Origin: Mercenaria mercenaria
Taxonomy: Eukaryota > Mollusca > Bivalvia > Venerida > Veneridae
Direction: 5' to 3'
Assembly (NCBI RefSeq): GCF_021730395.1
Contig: NC_069365.1
Coordinates: 24,092,001 to 24,156,000 of the forward strand
Length of the DNA: 64,000 nucleotides
A model generated the notes under the pieces. The model saw only the letters and a list, made by a program, of their open reading frames with translations, made no database searches and had not been told where the DNA came from. Position numbers and translations under genes: made by a program. Shown here in pieces: positions 31,931-44,608 of this stretch (positions within the stretch are counted from its first letter, which is position 1; the number at the start of each line of letters is the position of its first letter).

Positions 31931-34900
31931 TCATGTCCCTTTTTCAATACTGTTGTACATAACTTCACTTTGCTTTCCGATTAAAGCCAGTTTAAGTTGA
32001 TCTTTGGTGACTAGAATATGATAGGGTTCTGCCGGAGAGTGCACGACTGATATAAGATCGCCATCTTTTGTGACTCGCAAGACGCATTGATCTGATGCTA
32101 TATAAACCACACCTTTCTTGTCACATGTTACTGATCCTAGAATGTACATTTCCGCCGCCGTTTTTTCAAAGCTCTCTCTGAATATAAGTCTTCTGTCTGG
32201 AAACAAAAGATTATTTATAAAGTTAAAGGAAGCGTAATGAACGGGATTCAAACCTTGATAAAATGTTTAAATAATAGCAAAAAGCTGATCTTCACCCGAA
32301 GTACAATTATTTAAAAGGTCTAATGCACACCTTTAACGCAAATGGCGTCGAAAAATCACGTTTTAGCCTAGTCCTAAATCATAGTGACGTTGCCGGTTTT
32401 ACGGCGATTAATTTAGTTTCGGGGCCTCCATTTATATTCAAAAAGTATTGTTGTTTTTTTTTTTTTCATTTAATACAACAGGCCCGTTGAAACTAATACG
32501 CTGATGTAATTTTCAAATTTATACTCCGATTGTTCGTCGAAGGAATGCTTACTTTATATAAAAATCATGCCAAAATCTTACATGATAATTTTAGTGATTT
32601 TTTTTGATTGTTTGTTTTGTTCTATGGAACGTTATTCACACACTACGTAGTCATTCCGCTCGAAAACAATTTCGTAGAAAGATTTTGGCATGATTTTGGT
32701 ATTAAGTAAGCATTTATTCGACGGATAGCAAAAAAATACTTTTTGAATTTAATGCACGTCCCGGAACCAAATTAATCGCCGTAAAATCGACATTCGGGCT
32801 AGGCTAACATGTGATTTTTCGACGCCATTTGCGTAAAAGGTGTGCATTTGACCTTTTAAATAATTGTACATCGGGTGAAGATATTTGAATATGTTATTAA
32901 GGATGGAACTTGTTTTTGAATTTATAAGTACAGTTGCTAGCAGACTCGTTACCGTACCAATTACCCTAAATTGTACAAATGAGAGTCAGTCTACGTATTC
33001 ATTGAACACCCCTTGCATAACAATCTGTTTGTTTTTCAGCCGCTAGGTACTTAATGTTCAACGTACAAGGAATAAAGTCCGCCAAATGTACTTACTATTT
33101 ACCTTGTATCTGACCAGTATATGATGCATACGGAAAAATAGACATATTGCAGTTTATCTGTGATTATCTGTAAATGTTAGCCAGTAGGTCGAGAATGATA
33201 AAATGGTTTGAACATCAATGAACTATTTGTAGAAACTACTTTTATTTATTTGTTGGATTTAACGTCGCGCCGACACAATTATAGGTCATATGGCGACTTT
33301 CCAGCTTTGATGGTGGGGGAAGACCCCAGGTGCCCTTCCGTGCATTATTTCATCACTAGGGGGCACCTGGGTAGAACCACCGACCTTTCGTAAGCCAGCT
33401 GGATGGCTTCCCCACATGAAGAATTCAACATCCCAAGTGAAGCTCAAACCCACATCGATAAGGGGCAAGTGGTTTGAAGTCAGCTACCTTAACCACTCAG
33501 CCACGGAGGCTACTTTTAAAAATGAAAAAGAAGTACCTTTTCGAAAGCATAGGAGCTTACGTCTGCTCGTGACATACAGTCTTCCACCGGTGTGGTCGTA
33601 AAAAATACCACTTTCGGATGATAGTTCAATGTTTTTGTGAGGAGTTATAAAATCTGTAACAGTCCGTCTCGCAGATCCCGATTTTACTCCTTTTCTGTCA
33701 ATAGCTACCTGGACAACTGAAGCTTGCTTACTACCATCCCGCTCAAATATACCCAAACAGTTACCATCATGCCTGTAGAAAGCAGAATGAAAAATAATAA
33801 ATTCCATCAAACTTAACATAACGAGATTAATTGTAAATGAAAAGTTGTAATGATCTAAGGGAAATTCTTCTACAAAAAAGTTCAAATGCTTTCTGCAAAG
33901 ACAAATTGTAATATATAGATCAATAAAGTATTTGCAATCAACTCGAGCTTGAAATTACAACTAAAGTATTTTCGGGGTTTTTTTTTTTCAGAGACAAAAA
34001 TCATAAATGATAACTAGGAAAATTTATAGATACAGGTCTTACATTGTTGTGCTGTACAGAAATCCCGGAAGTTTGTTACAACCCAGTATATTCAAATCTT
34101 TACGCGATGCCATGTATGCCAAGAACAGCACAATCGTTGATCTGCTTCCAAAACTAACTATAATCATGTCATCTCGTACTGCTGTAACATCCAACGGCGC
34201 TTCATCCAGCTGTATAAAGTAACATAACACAGTTTCCAAGTTTCTTTTCTATTTTAAAGATGGTGTTTAGAAACAACACGCAAGAAGACTTAAGATGGAA
34301 CAGTCAGTTTCAGCTTGTTTACACTATTGACTATAGAGATATAAATCGAAAACTTGAAAAAGAAATTTGTCAGAAACAATATGTGGCATATGTTTTAATA
34401 ATACAAAATAGGCTATGTCTGTTGACTGTTTCTCGTAACATTAGATTTTGTGTCTTGTATGTCTTAAAAGGTGAAATGGTCTAACCAAACTTTCAAAAAC
34501 TCTAAGATTATTTTAAGGAACAAAATTTAACTAACCCTAATTTTGCAAATAAATTGCCCTGAAGGTTCAAACAACTTGACTGAGAAGTTTAACCAGTCAC
34601 ACAAGATGAGGTCACCGTTCGGCATAATGTCCCCACCGAAATAAAGGCAGTCCCTTTCGTCAGAACTTATCTTACTTTCGAAACCCTTCTCAAAGGGTTC
34701 TTTTGATAATCTGATGGCTGTTCTGTGCAAACTCCTAGACATTCCACTGGACGTTTTCCTGAATTTAACAAAGTCACTTCCGGTGTCTGTCTCCTCCTGT
34801 TTTGATTGTTCGTGAGAACCATTTGTGTAAAACTTGGACCCTTTTACTTTGCTCAATTTTGCTTGTTTTGTTTGTTCGTGAGAATCATTTGAATAAAATG

Positions 34901-35255
34901 TTGAGCCTTTCGCTTTTCTCGACGTATTTGTGCTATTTGGAGATGTAAACGACTGAACGAAATCACTTCCCGTTTCAATACCCTCTTGTTTCCGTAATTC
35001 ATCAGAATCCTGTGTCCAAAATGTCGTCCTGTTACACATTTTAAATGCCTTTGTCCACTTAGCAATAGGTAAGTCCGGCTTGCTTACCTTGCTACCGCAT
35101 TCAGGGCAAGAAAAGTAGTCCGGTTCGTCCGTCCAAGAACTAAGCGTGCTGAAATAATCACTTAAGCATCTTTTACAAAACACATGACCACATTCCGGAA
35201 GTTGTAGTGGCTTGTGACACAGCTGTTTACATTTCGCGCAGCTACTAGACGCCAT
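31931..35255 (-). CDS. RING-finger, NHL-like beta-propeller protein (TRIM-like, no B-box)
   Basis: Four exons join in frame: 35,255-34,536 (donor GTTAGT), 34,209-34,043 (acceptor TATACAG, donor GTAAGA), 33,772-33,537 (acceptor TCTACAG, donor GTACTT), 32,196-31,931 (acceptor TTTCCAG, stop TGA). The product is 462 residues, starting MASSSCAKC. A C3HC4 RING spans residues 6-53 (C6, C9, C22, H24, C27, C30, C50, C53), predicting E3 ubiquitin ligase activity in cytosol or nucleus. Residues 79-163 hold a motif F-[WY]-[TS]-[QN]-x-S-[DH]-E-x-x-K-Q three times, with TGSDFV twice. From residue about 203 the text (GGDIMPNGDLILCDW, VKLFEPSGQFICKI; later DKKGVVYIASDQCVLRV) reads like NHL/TRIM2-3-71-type propeller strands, probably the substrate-binding part. 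No B-box or clear coiled coil. An upstream in-frame GTG (35,336) is not a likely start. Molluscs have large TRIM-like expansions, so a precise orthologue cannot be named. Expression unknown. Confidence 0.8.
32290..32880. mobile_element. 590 bp foldback element in the last intron of the RING gene
   Basis: CTTCACCCGAAGTACAATTA at 32,290 is mirrored by TAATTGTACATCGGGTGAAG ending at 32,880. Pairing continues inward: GGTGTGCATT, GACGCCATTTGCG, TTAATCGCCGTAAA, AAAAAGTATT, GTAAGCATT, GATTTTGGCATGATTTT. The arms are about 285 bp, leaving a central loop of less than 100 bp. AT lies immediately outside both ends, a possible 2 bp duplication. It has no coding capacity: a long-TIR MITE. It sits about 95 bp upstream, in the sense of transcription, of the last exon's splice acceptor. 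Confidence 0.8.
33245..33510 (-). mobile_element. tRNA(Leu/Ser)-derived SINE, full length
   Basis: On the minus strand it starts GCCTCCGTGGCTGAGTGG, with the A box TGGCTGAGTGGTTAAGG, then GGTTTGAGC as a weakened B box. The body includes GTCGGTGGTTCTACCCAGG and GTCGCCATATGACC, and the tail is GCGCGACGTTAAATCCAACA (AAAT)n. TACTTTTA flanks it at 33,237-33,244 and 33,511-33,518. It lies in the last intron of the RING gene, in the gene's own orientation. Relatives: 20,405-20,513, 30,535-30,593, 41,758-41,905, probably 51,765-51,840. Confidence 0.85.
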
Positions 35256-36764
35256 TGTCAGGCTTGAGCTATTTGTTTTACTTTTTGCAGCACTGTATGG
35301 TACAAATATTTGGATTCCTTTTAAATCCTCAGTCACATCAGATTAATGTTCTTCTGATTGCGGTCTATCTAAAGTATCTATCCACCAATCTTAAATAGGA
35401 AGTACAAATGTGATAATTTGATATCTGAATTTCAGATTATTGTATTAAATTTCTATCAAATGTATAATGTTTCCGTAAGCTAGTACATGGAGTAAAATAA
35501 ATAGACCGAACAGATACAAGATAAAAACGATGAATTGTTTTATCTTCATAAACAATCATACGGTACATTTCATAATTATCGAAAGCTGTGTCATCTCATA
35601 CAAACATGTATTTTTCTACATTGTAAAGATAACGCCAGTGTAGAACCTTGTCCCACAACCATAGAATGTCACTTTCCTTTTCGCTCATTTGAGTAACAGG
35701 TAACAAGAGTCTCAGTATGTTTTTCAAATGACATAAACTGGGACTAACAAGTCTATTACTCTCATTAGAATAATATAGTAGTTTGGAATGAAAACCAGAA
35801 ATACTGATAAAAAGAAGGGTCCTTTTGATTTATATTTTAATTCTAGACACACAGGTTTAAAACTCCACTTACATAATCGTTAAAACATAAAACAAATGTA
35901 CACTTATACACAAGTATTTCCTAATAACGTGTTTTATATCACGTGTGTATATTGCGTGTGTTTGATCATTTTCCAGGTTTAAAAATACTCTGTATGAAAA
36001 AAAATGAGCACAATTTATTAAATCCACAGTATGTATACATTTTCAGTATAATTATATCCCTTATTAAAATCCGGGTAGTTTTGGCTATCATAAAATGCAA
36101 TGACACTATTTTCTTTTTAGGGTTTTGGTCTTCAAAGTTCCGAAAATGTACATAAATGTTGGTCACTTTTTCAAGGTCAGACACATCAAAATTAGATAAA
36201 TTACCAACTTACCCTTTTGTCATAGAATTATTAACATCTACGCCAAAACCGAAACCGAAACCAAGAATAATAAAACCGAACCAAAATGTGAACGAATATA
36301 ATTCCAGTTTGTTTCCCGAGTTTAGTATGCAGACATTGTTCTTAAGTTTGTTGATTTTTTCATTGATAATGCAAAGAATGTGTCAAAAATCGTTAAGAAT
36401 CTTCATTCAGTTTGTAAACCCTGTTTATGAATCACATGTAGACGCCCATTTTTACAACTTAAAGGGAAACTAATACGTAGTCGGTAAATTAAACAATCAC
36501 ATAGAAGTTATCTCGTTTCATATTTACTGAACCGTATATAACTCCTATTTAAGGCTTGTCTGATTTTCAGTCAAATTTTCTACGCGTAGCATAACGCGTA
36601 GCATAATGAATGCAAAAATGCCTATTCACCTCGTTCAGTAGTTCACAACAAATTAACAAATCCTCACAATTTTAAGTGTATTTGAAATGTTTAAGATTTT
36701 CAGCCTATCAATAATGTGTAAATCAACGTGTTCTTTTGTACGAAATGTTGTACTCAAATCATTT
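35256..36764. other. Upstream region of the RING gene; no other gene seen
   Basis: AT-rich. It should contain the promoter and 5' UTR of the minus-strand RING gene, but no TATA or initiator can be chosen with confidence. Frames at 35,943-36,184 and 36,156-36,473 resemble no family; the latter includes an AARCCGAAACCGAA short repeat. Confidence 0.4.
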
Positions 36765-37005
36765 TTTTTTTTTGGATTTTTGGTTTCAACTGCATTTTAG
36801 TTTAATATTTAACGGTGGGCAGTTAAGCCGCCCAGTGTTCATGGGTTATGTGCCTGTACTAACTTATTCTCCGCAAGTAACTGCCAACTTCTGCTTTATC
36901 TGCTCATGAAGCAGGGGTGGAGGACGAATGATTTCAGATCAAATCGACACATAGAACATATGCCTTGTCTGGGTTTGTGATCTCCCTATTGAGCCAAGTG
37001 GGCAG
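36765..37005 (-). mobile_element. Decayed RUDI/V-SINE-like copy
   Basis: GGCGGGCAGTTAA-like text (CGGTGGGCAGTTAAGCCG), CTCCGCAAGTAACTGCCAAC and GGTGGAGGACGAATGATTTC match the SINE at 61,755-62,041. The tRNA-like head at the right (GAGCCAAGTGGGCAG) is worn. A T run at the left marks its A-rich 3' end. Confidence 0.7.
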
Positions 37006-39749
37006 ACACCGTTAGAAAGCAGTACATCTAAAACTTTGTACACTTCGGAGATAGGAAGGAAAAATGCCGGCGTTATAACTGGTTTTCAGGAACGATAGAC
37101 AACAGTCACAAAAGCCCTGATATATAAAATCAAATTAATCACAGGTCGTCTAACGTGATATGAGCGTTTGCTTCGGTTTTACGCACAGATGAGATCAAAA
37201 CAAACAGTAGAAATTACATATGTTTGTGACAGGCATAAACTTCTTGCGCAATAATATTACTTTTTCAAATATTCATAAAGTATTCAAGAGTATTTAGCAG
37301 AATAACTAAAAGGTACTGCGACAGGATATATGCATTTATGAAATCATCAAAGGTAGCTTTCTGTTTATTTTGAACAACTCACAAAAATACAACTCTAAAA
37401 GAAAATTCTTACTCTGCGTAACGAAACTTTGAAAATATCTTCCGATTTGTAAAAGATAGAGCTCCACCTTACGTAAGATTTCAAATACAACTTGTAAACG
37501 AAAATGTTTCAAAACTTATACATGATCTTAATTCGATGAAAACCCTAAGTAATTCATTGCTTTAACCCCATAATACTAAAGTTAGCATCAAACACCGTAT
37601 CACTGACCAAAATGTAGCCATACTGAATGACGACTTTTCAAAATCCTCAAAGGCAGCACTAAAGTTTTCCCTGTCCTTAACGCTAGAAATAATCACATGC
37701 CTATTCCAATTTATCTTTCGATTAAAACACACGGCGTGTTTGTTGTTCGACGCTTTTACAGATGAACGCTACGCTTTCCTGACGGGACTGGTGGAAGACT
37801 CCAAGATAAGCAGTTCTTAAAGCCCACTAGGAATGATCTAGTTTGATACCTGTCTTCTGGTCTGTTTCGTTGGCACTCTTCATATTTCTTCTTCTGAAAA
37901 TGTATTTAGTACATGACAAGTTGTTTTTCTTTTTACACAATTTACACGTTTTTTTGCGTTGTATATGCCATAGCTACTTTTACCATATCGGTAAGAAATT
38001 CACTGGTCAGGAATAACATTTATTTTAACTTGTAATTTTGGAGCATGGTGGGCACTTTAAATGCGTTATGTTCAGTGATCAGTTACTAGTTAAAACATCC
38101 CAGTTGTGTGTTTCAGCGTGGTATTCCAGTGTTCCTCTTTATTGTTTTGTTTAATACTCGTTGTCTTTATGATTTACTTTCTCTTTGTGATCTTGTGAAT
38201 AGTTTCATGATGCAGACATCCATACAAATACTGTTACAAACTTTCAATGTGAAGTGGCTGCGTGATTCTCCTATGGGAGCTTCTTCGGCGGCGCCGTCTA
38301 AATTCGTTTTCGTTACCTATGCCACGTGACTTCAGTTTGCAAATCAAACTGCTCGATAACGCATTATAGATAATTTATCAAAATGGAAGATTTATGCAAC
38401 ACTCTGCCTGATTGGACGAGAGTGTCAATTTCTTTCACTCTGTTGATTGTGCTACGCTGAGTGAAATGTAGACAAAGCGTTTATCCTAAACGACGCTGTT
38501 CACAGTTTAAGAGCTAACTTTGGCTCAGTATATTTAGCAAGAATATTGATATATCTCAAAATGATAAGTAAGTTTAATAAATATGATAAAAACCTGTTCA
38601 AATACCAACATATATCAAATTAAAGAAAGAGCTGAATACGGTCTGCGTATCACATGAATAAGGGTGTGATAAGAGTCTTTTATGTAGAGAAGTGCTTTTT
38701 AAAAGATTTTCCTTGTTACAATTGTCGTCTGTATATGAAAAGGTTTCTTGCTTTTGTGACTTATTCAGACTGCATATTAAAATGAGTACTTGTTTGCTTT
38801 GATATATTTGTTATAAATTATTTAACTGATTTATTATATATGAATATTTTTCTTTAGTATGGTATGCAAATATTGAACTCAGTTGAAATCTGTTTCATTT
38901 TATATATATGCTATATAATGACTGAATCTCATTACACTGAAATGAAGGTACGCTGCATACAGTAGAGATAGACCCTAAAATTTTCAATGATAGTAATACA
39001 TTTAATAAAGTCTAGAAATTGATTTCCAAGTCCTTGAAATATCCAAAAATGATTTCATAAATGTGACGTTTATGATAGTTTTGTTAATATCATTAACAGA
39101 AGTTTTAATTTTTAATTTAAAGTTGTGATCCACAAAGAATGACAACTCTTGCCCTGGGCTAGTACTTATAAGCAGAGATATCTATTAGTATACTTCCCTT
39201 GCAATTACACAATTGAGTGTAAAATGAAAACTGTTTTAGACACAATATCATACCTTTTTGCACAACAAAACATTTAGGATTTATTCATTTGTGTTTGATT
39301 TACCCCTCAAAATATGGTTCCTATGATTCTGTCAACTTACATATGATAAAAAATTAACTTTTAACAAGCCAATAATAAAATGAAGTACCAGTAAGTAATT
39401 AACAGTGCAGATAATACAGTTTTGCTTGTATCAAAATTTCACAATAGAAGCACTTTTGTAATACAGAACACCTGGTAGGATTAGTAAAGGTCCAATTATA
39501 TTGATCTCTATTTCCTATGCCTACATACAGTTTATCTATGTGATATGTTTGCTTATGAAACAGAAATATTGAAATAATTACAATTGTATGTTTTGCTTGA
39601 CCTTCACTTTTTTATAGGTGTGACGTCATTGTCCAAAGATTCATGAATAGCGAATATGCATTTGTTAAATCGGGATCAGTTGGCCTATTTTAGAAATAAA
39701 TAAAAATAATAAATAAAAAAATCCTTTGATTTTTTCTCATGTATTCTAA
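37006..39749. other. No gene seen
   Basis: Long AT-rich stretch. A phrase near 37,755-37,820 (after TTTTACAG) keeps a short open frame ending quickly, and 38,108-38,329 has a 73-codon frame with no known motif. No tandem structure. Confidence 0.4.
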
Positions 39750-40390
39750 TCAAACTTGATTTGTAGCATCTTTATTAGGCCCGCAGCCAACTTTGTTCAG
39801 CTGGGACATTTGAACCCTTTTAGGGGCTGCTAGAGCTAAAACTAGAAATGCCTTTGACTTCATCTCAGTGTTGTAATATTTTCTGGTTCTTCGGGATCAT
39901 TGATTTCAATTCATTTAGATTTGAAGATTGAATACCGCTTAAGCCGGTGCTAGGGGGCGTGGGCAGTGTTGTATTTTCCATTACTGCTCATGAACAGACT
40001 CAATCAAACCGAGTCTGCAATTTTCACTGTTTGCCATGTTTTCGGTGCTTCCGATGGATCTACTTTCCAGATTTTATTTATACAGCGTCTCATGAACAGC
40101 TTGGTGGATCTTTGTCATACTAAGGTCCTCTTCCAAATTTATTTATATAGGAACTTGGGCCCTATTAGGGACCACTATAGCTAAAAGTAGATATGCCTTT
40201 CTTCGCATTAACCACTAAAATCTAATGGATTTTTATCAAACTCGATGTGTAACAATATCGTAAGGTCTCCTGCTATTTTGTTACAAATGGGGATAGGGAC
40301 CAATTTAGCTAAAAATATAAACACGTTTAATGACCTCTTCTCATGAACCGCTTCATGAATCTTCATCAAACTACTGCTGTCTAAGGATAA
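39750..40390. repeat. Degenerate tandem monomers like those at 20,590
   Basis: Three to four worn copies of TCATGAACCGCTT, GATCTT, AAGGTCC and GGGGCTGCTAGAGCTAAAA occur here, related to the array 20,590-22,160. No terminal structures. Confidence 0.55.
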
Positions 40391-41757
40391 ACGAAACAAA
40401 ATTGCAACCCTACGAAACCTTTGCGAAAAATTAAAAGAGAACCATTTAAGTTGTTAAAGTGCGGTGTTTTGTTTTGCAATTTGAAAAATGTTAGATGAAA
40501 GATGAATGTTAGATGAAAAATTCATAAACTTCTTTCCTTATTACAATTCGCCGACTATCATTTTTAAAGATATTTCTTGTTTCTCTTTTTATCTGTTTAA
40601 GGTCTTGCTCTTTTATTACATTTCATAGATGCGTTGTCACATTTTATCTATAATATTGTGATTCAAAATATGCTGGTGAAAATGCAATACACACTAATAA
40701 AATGACTAAACAGTTGTTGATATCTTAAATCAGCGGGGTAATTCAATAAATTGCGCAGTGAAAGTGATACAGTAATTAATGTTAATGTAACCATCATCCA
40801 CGATCGTACGTACTGTACGAAAACAATATGCCAGAAATTAAATTTTTTATGATGAAATCCTACCACATGTAGGATCCCAAAAAGTTAAAGGAATCTTTAT
40901 TGATAATCATTTGACATAGAATAAACATATAGATCAACTGTGCATCAATGTTTCTCCAAAGAGGACTGTTGAAATTGATCTCCAAATATGTCATATTGCA
41001 TTTTGTTGTTCGTACATTCTTCCCCTATGTGATTATGGTTGCGTTTTATTGGACGGCACGCCTGTTTGCTTGTGTACTGACTTCGATCATTAAGTAATAT
41101 GTAAATTGATTTTAAATGTGTCTTATTTTAACAATGGACACGATCGGTCACACATTCACGTCTCATATTACGTAAATGAAAAACAACATTGTATGATTGT
41201 TTATTTTCGTTTGGTGACCAAAGAATGAGGAATGCACTACGTTATGAAACCAGATATTGTGACTCATGCAGTTTAAAGCAACTTGTACTGTATATCTTTA
41301 AACTGAAATTACGTAGCAAATCTCTCATTATGTTCCACTCGAAACAAACTTAATTCACATGCTACAGTTGTCTCATAGTTTTCTTATAAAAATAAATTAT
41401 ATAGTCTCCTGGTTATCACTGCCATTTAAAAAGCATGTTTGCAGATTGAGGGTTTAACCTTCACAACAGTTTCTATTCTGCTGCCAGCTGGGTGTTTCAA
41501 ATTGCCAGTGCCGCATGGATTGCATTGACAATGATTATAATTTAACATAATTATGTTTCTATATTTACAAATATTAGCAATTCACCGCCACCCACCATAT
41601 CACTGTAGTAATTAATACTGTTCATTCATCCTACTTAGTAGAAGCTTCAGTTGTCGCGTGATACAGGCCGATGGCATCAGATCACTTGCCACTCATCCAT
41701 ATGGGTACGAAACATCCGCTTATAGTGCAGAATTATCCATGTGTGAAAGCTATCCAT
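40391..41757. other. No gene seen
   Basis: AT-rich, with scattered ORFs of 60-70 codons lacking motifs. A short direct repeat AATGTTAGATGAAA is at about 40,487-40,518. Confidence 0.4.
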
Positions 41758-41905
41758 CTGGCTAACTGAAGGTCGGTGGTTCTACCCAGGTGCCTAGATG
41801 ATACCTAGACGGACTCCTCGGGTCTTCTTCCACAACCGGAAGCTGGAAAAGTCGCCATATGACGTCATTTGTGTTGTTGTGACTCTAAACCCAACATAAA
41901 TAAAA
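41758..41905 (+). mobile_element. 5'-truncated Leu/Ser-type SINE
   Basis: Carries GGTCGGTGGTTCTACCCAGG, AGTCGCCATATGACG and TAAACCCAACATAAATAAA in the order of the 33,245-33,510 SINE, with a small internal rearrangement around GCCTAGATGATACCTAGACG. The tRNA head is missing. Confidence 0.7.
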
Positions 41906-42417
41906 CAGAAAAGTTCTCACACATTGGTACCTCCATTTTTTAAAAATTCCACACATTTTTTTCAACAGTTATAATAAAAGTATTCTTATTATAGCACAAT
42001 TATATACATGCACTTTTTATGCACAATTACATACAATTGCAGCTTATTGCTTTACAGAATACATTCTAAAGATACAAACGATTGCGAATTCAAAAAACTA
42101 AAACGTAATCTTTTTCGATTTGCCAACCTGAAATCAATATATATGATATATACCCAAAGAAGACAAAGCTATTCAAATACTAAGCATTAAATGAACTTTA
42201 TACGCAGGCACATATATGACATAGACTCGTTTCTATTCCCCGTTAAGTTACACTGGTATCGGAAACGTCAACTGACGCCTGGATTTCATATCGGGTGCGT
42301 GACGTAATTCAGTCTACTTCTTTATTTAGTTCGGTATTGTCAATCATATTCAGACTATTGAACAAGTTCATGATAATTACATTATATTTATACGCGTAGA
42401 TGCGTATGTAATAAAAA

Positions 42418-42543
42418 GGTTATTAGCTTTGAATCGGGAAATATGCACTCGTTCTTCAGCGGAAGAATATTGCGCTCCTCAAGTCGCGCAAAAATTTCCG
42501 CAGAAGAACTCGTGTATATTTCCCGATTCAAAGCTAATAACCT
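42418..42543. repeat. Near-perfect 47 bp-arm palindrome
   Basis: GGTTATTAGCTTTGAATCGG at 42,418 returns inverted as CCGATTCAAAGCTAATAACC ending 42,543; pairing holds across 47 bp with four mismatches. The 32 bp loop contains a further TTGCGC/GCGCAA pair, so a cruciform with a branched tip is possible. Looks like a foldback MITE end. Confidence 0.75.
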
Positions 42544-42549
42544 GCACGT

Positions 42550-42950
42550 AATAGCAATACGTGGCCCGATAATCTAGTGGTAACAGTTGCCAAAGGTCCG
42601 CGATGCGTATTCTTGACCATGTATTGGAAATTTCTGAGACGCACTTGAGTGCTTCTTCCAACCTCTCCCTACCACCCAACCTCTCCAAACACAAACACCG
42701 CAGACTAAGAGGCTAGTATTGGGTTTTCCCAGAAAAAAAAGACTTTACACTGATTATGTTAAAACACAGACTAGCTAACAAAGAGCTAGGTTAAATTAAA
42801 AGGGCATGCATGTTTTTAAACGATTGTTCCTCACTCTATTCCGGCGACTGCCTCTCGCTCTGTGCTGGTGATGAATTTGGCGTCCTGAGAGGCTGCCTCT
42901 TTATGTAAAGCGATCATGAAAAGGGTGCTATACAAAGCTAGTTTAATATA
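42550..42950 (+). mobile_element. tRNA-like-headed SINE with GCGCTATA-type tail
   Basis: GATAATCTAGTGGTAACAG near 42,568 resembles a tRNA A-box region of the Glu/Val kind. The body contains AAAGAGCTAGGTTAA and the tail ATGTAAAGCGATCATGAAAA, GTGCTATACAAAGCTAG. Body and tail match 53,510-53,825, where the tail reads GCGCTATATAAATCTGG. Such tails are LINE-derived in several invertebrate SINEs. The head assignment is uncertain. Confidence 0.5.
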
Positions 42951-44608
42951 TATGCACGTATAAGTTATTATTTGCACACATTATTGCTTATCCAGTGCGT
43001 ATGCATGTAGTACGTATTACGTGTCTGTAATCTTCTGTCATATCCCTAATATAGTCCCTACAGAGCTTACGTGCATTGTTTCACAAAGCGACGGTAAACA
43101 AAATACCTATACCTTTACCTACTTTAAAATTCATCTTTACCTCCAGACATTATGCACAACTATTGTAGGAGTGGGACAGATCTGTATTTACGTTATTTCG
43201 CTAGTAACCAATGGATATACTTCCATGTGAGTGTTGACCTAGTGATAATACAAGCTTCTGTTTACTGGACAGATAGCAATTTGCCCAATGTGATGTTTGG
43301 AATACCACACAACAAAGTGATGCATGAGGAAACCGGACAATTGACAGGGGTTAGTAAGACATAGTCTGATGAATTGCTTTGTTGCTGGATATACACCATT
43401 GCCGCCAAGATGCTTAACACAGTCTGTTGATTTTATCACTGTGTTTTCCACCTTCACCGAAACGCCAATAATGACTTGGTGTTGTGCTTTGGTGTAAGCA
43501 ACATTGTTTCTGCTTCAGTAGGTCGCAATACATCTACAAGATGGATTCAGCGAAGCAACAAGTGTCGTTCTGTTTGCGGACTTCAGCCTGTCATAAAAGA
43601 TGTTTTAAATTAACGAGCGATTGGACACAAACATGTTGTTTTTCAGAACATTTGGTACAAGACCTGGTTTCTTATAGAGAGGTCTTGTCCTCACGCTCTC
43701 TTCACATCCCTACTCCATTATTGCGTTAATACACATTTTACGACCTAAGCAATTACAATTCATGATGAAGTTGTTCGAGAATCATACTTAAGACTGACTT
43801 GTAAATCATAATGTAATCATCAACAGTATTGATCGAGGCTAATAAAGATTGATAAGTGATAAGACAGCGTTTAATGTGTTTTGAAAAAGAAAACATTAAA
43901 ATTATAACAATTATGACAGATTTTTACAAACTTTATAACTATCATTTATCATGATTTCTTTTGAAGTGAATATCAATTATTTAAACCTCACTGACTTGCA
44001 TTTACGTCTCTAATATTCTTGACACAAAATGACATATGTTGGTATTGAATCGGGGTCAAACAGATTTTGCTGGCCAGGTGAAGATTTATTGCGGATGTGT
44101 GTGCCTTACCAGGTTCAAGAACGAACACTGTAAGGAATATTTCAAAGTTTGGTTTTGTAGAAGAAATCAAGCATGCCCTATATCATGTGTCAGAAAATGT
44201 TCAGGAAATGTATGACCTGGCAATGGAGAATCATTATTTAGCATTTATTGACAGACGATTTTGAACGTTCCCCTATATGAAAACATATACTATCAAGAAC
44301 AAGATGTCAGTTTTCTCTACTTCGATTAATTTTAGAGTCATAATACATTTTTGTTCAGTATAAAGTTTTGAGCTCATCAGGACACAAAGTGGCCTGTTGT
44401 GGGCGTCTGTCGTCTGCGGCGTCTGTTCCTTCACATTGTCATTAAACGACACTCTGAAGCTGTGTAATGGAAATTGAAAGAGACTTACCGTGAATGTTCC
44501 TTGTATGGCTCCATGCCAAAGATTTTCAAACGGTAACACTCCGCAGCACATGGACTGGCCAAAAACAGAAACACCGACATCTCGTCCTGAATCCTTGATT
44601 TGACTATT
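42951..44608. other. No firm gene; possible exon near 44,490-44,590
   Basis: Most of this is AT-rich without motifs. On the minus strand a frame from ATTCAG/GACGAG (about 44,589) to a good GTAAGT donor (about 44,486) reads DEMSVFLFLASPCAAECYR, Cys-containing. It could follow the candidate exon at 46,216, but the acceptor lacks a pyrimidine tract and a HINE starts within 25 bp of it. Treated as unproven. Confidence 0.25.

Noticed and set aside
42479-42694. 71-codon minus frame beginning MCLERLGGRERLEEALK
   Set aside because: It runs across a SINE-like body and into the palindrome; no conserved motif and repeat-derived.
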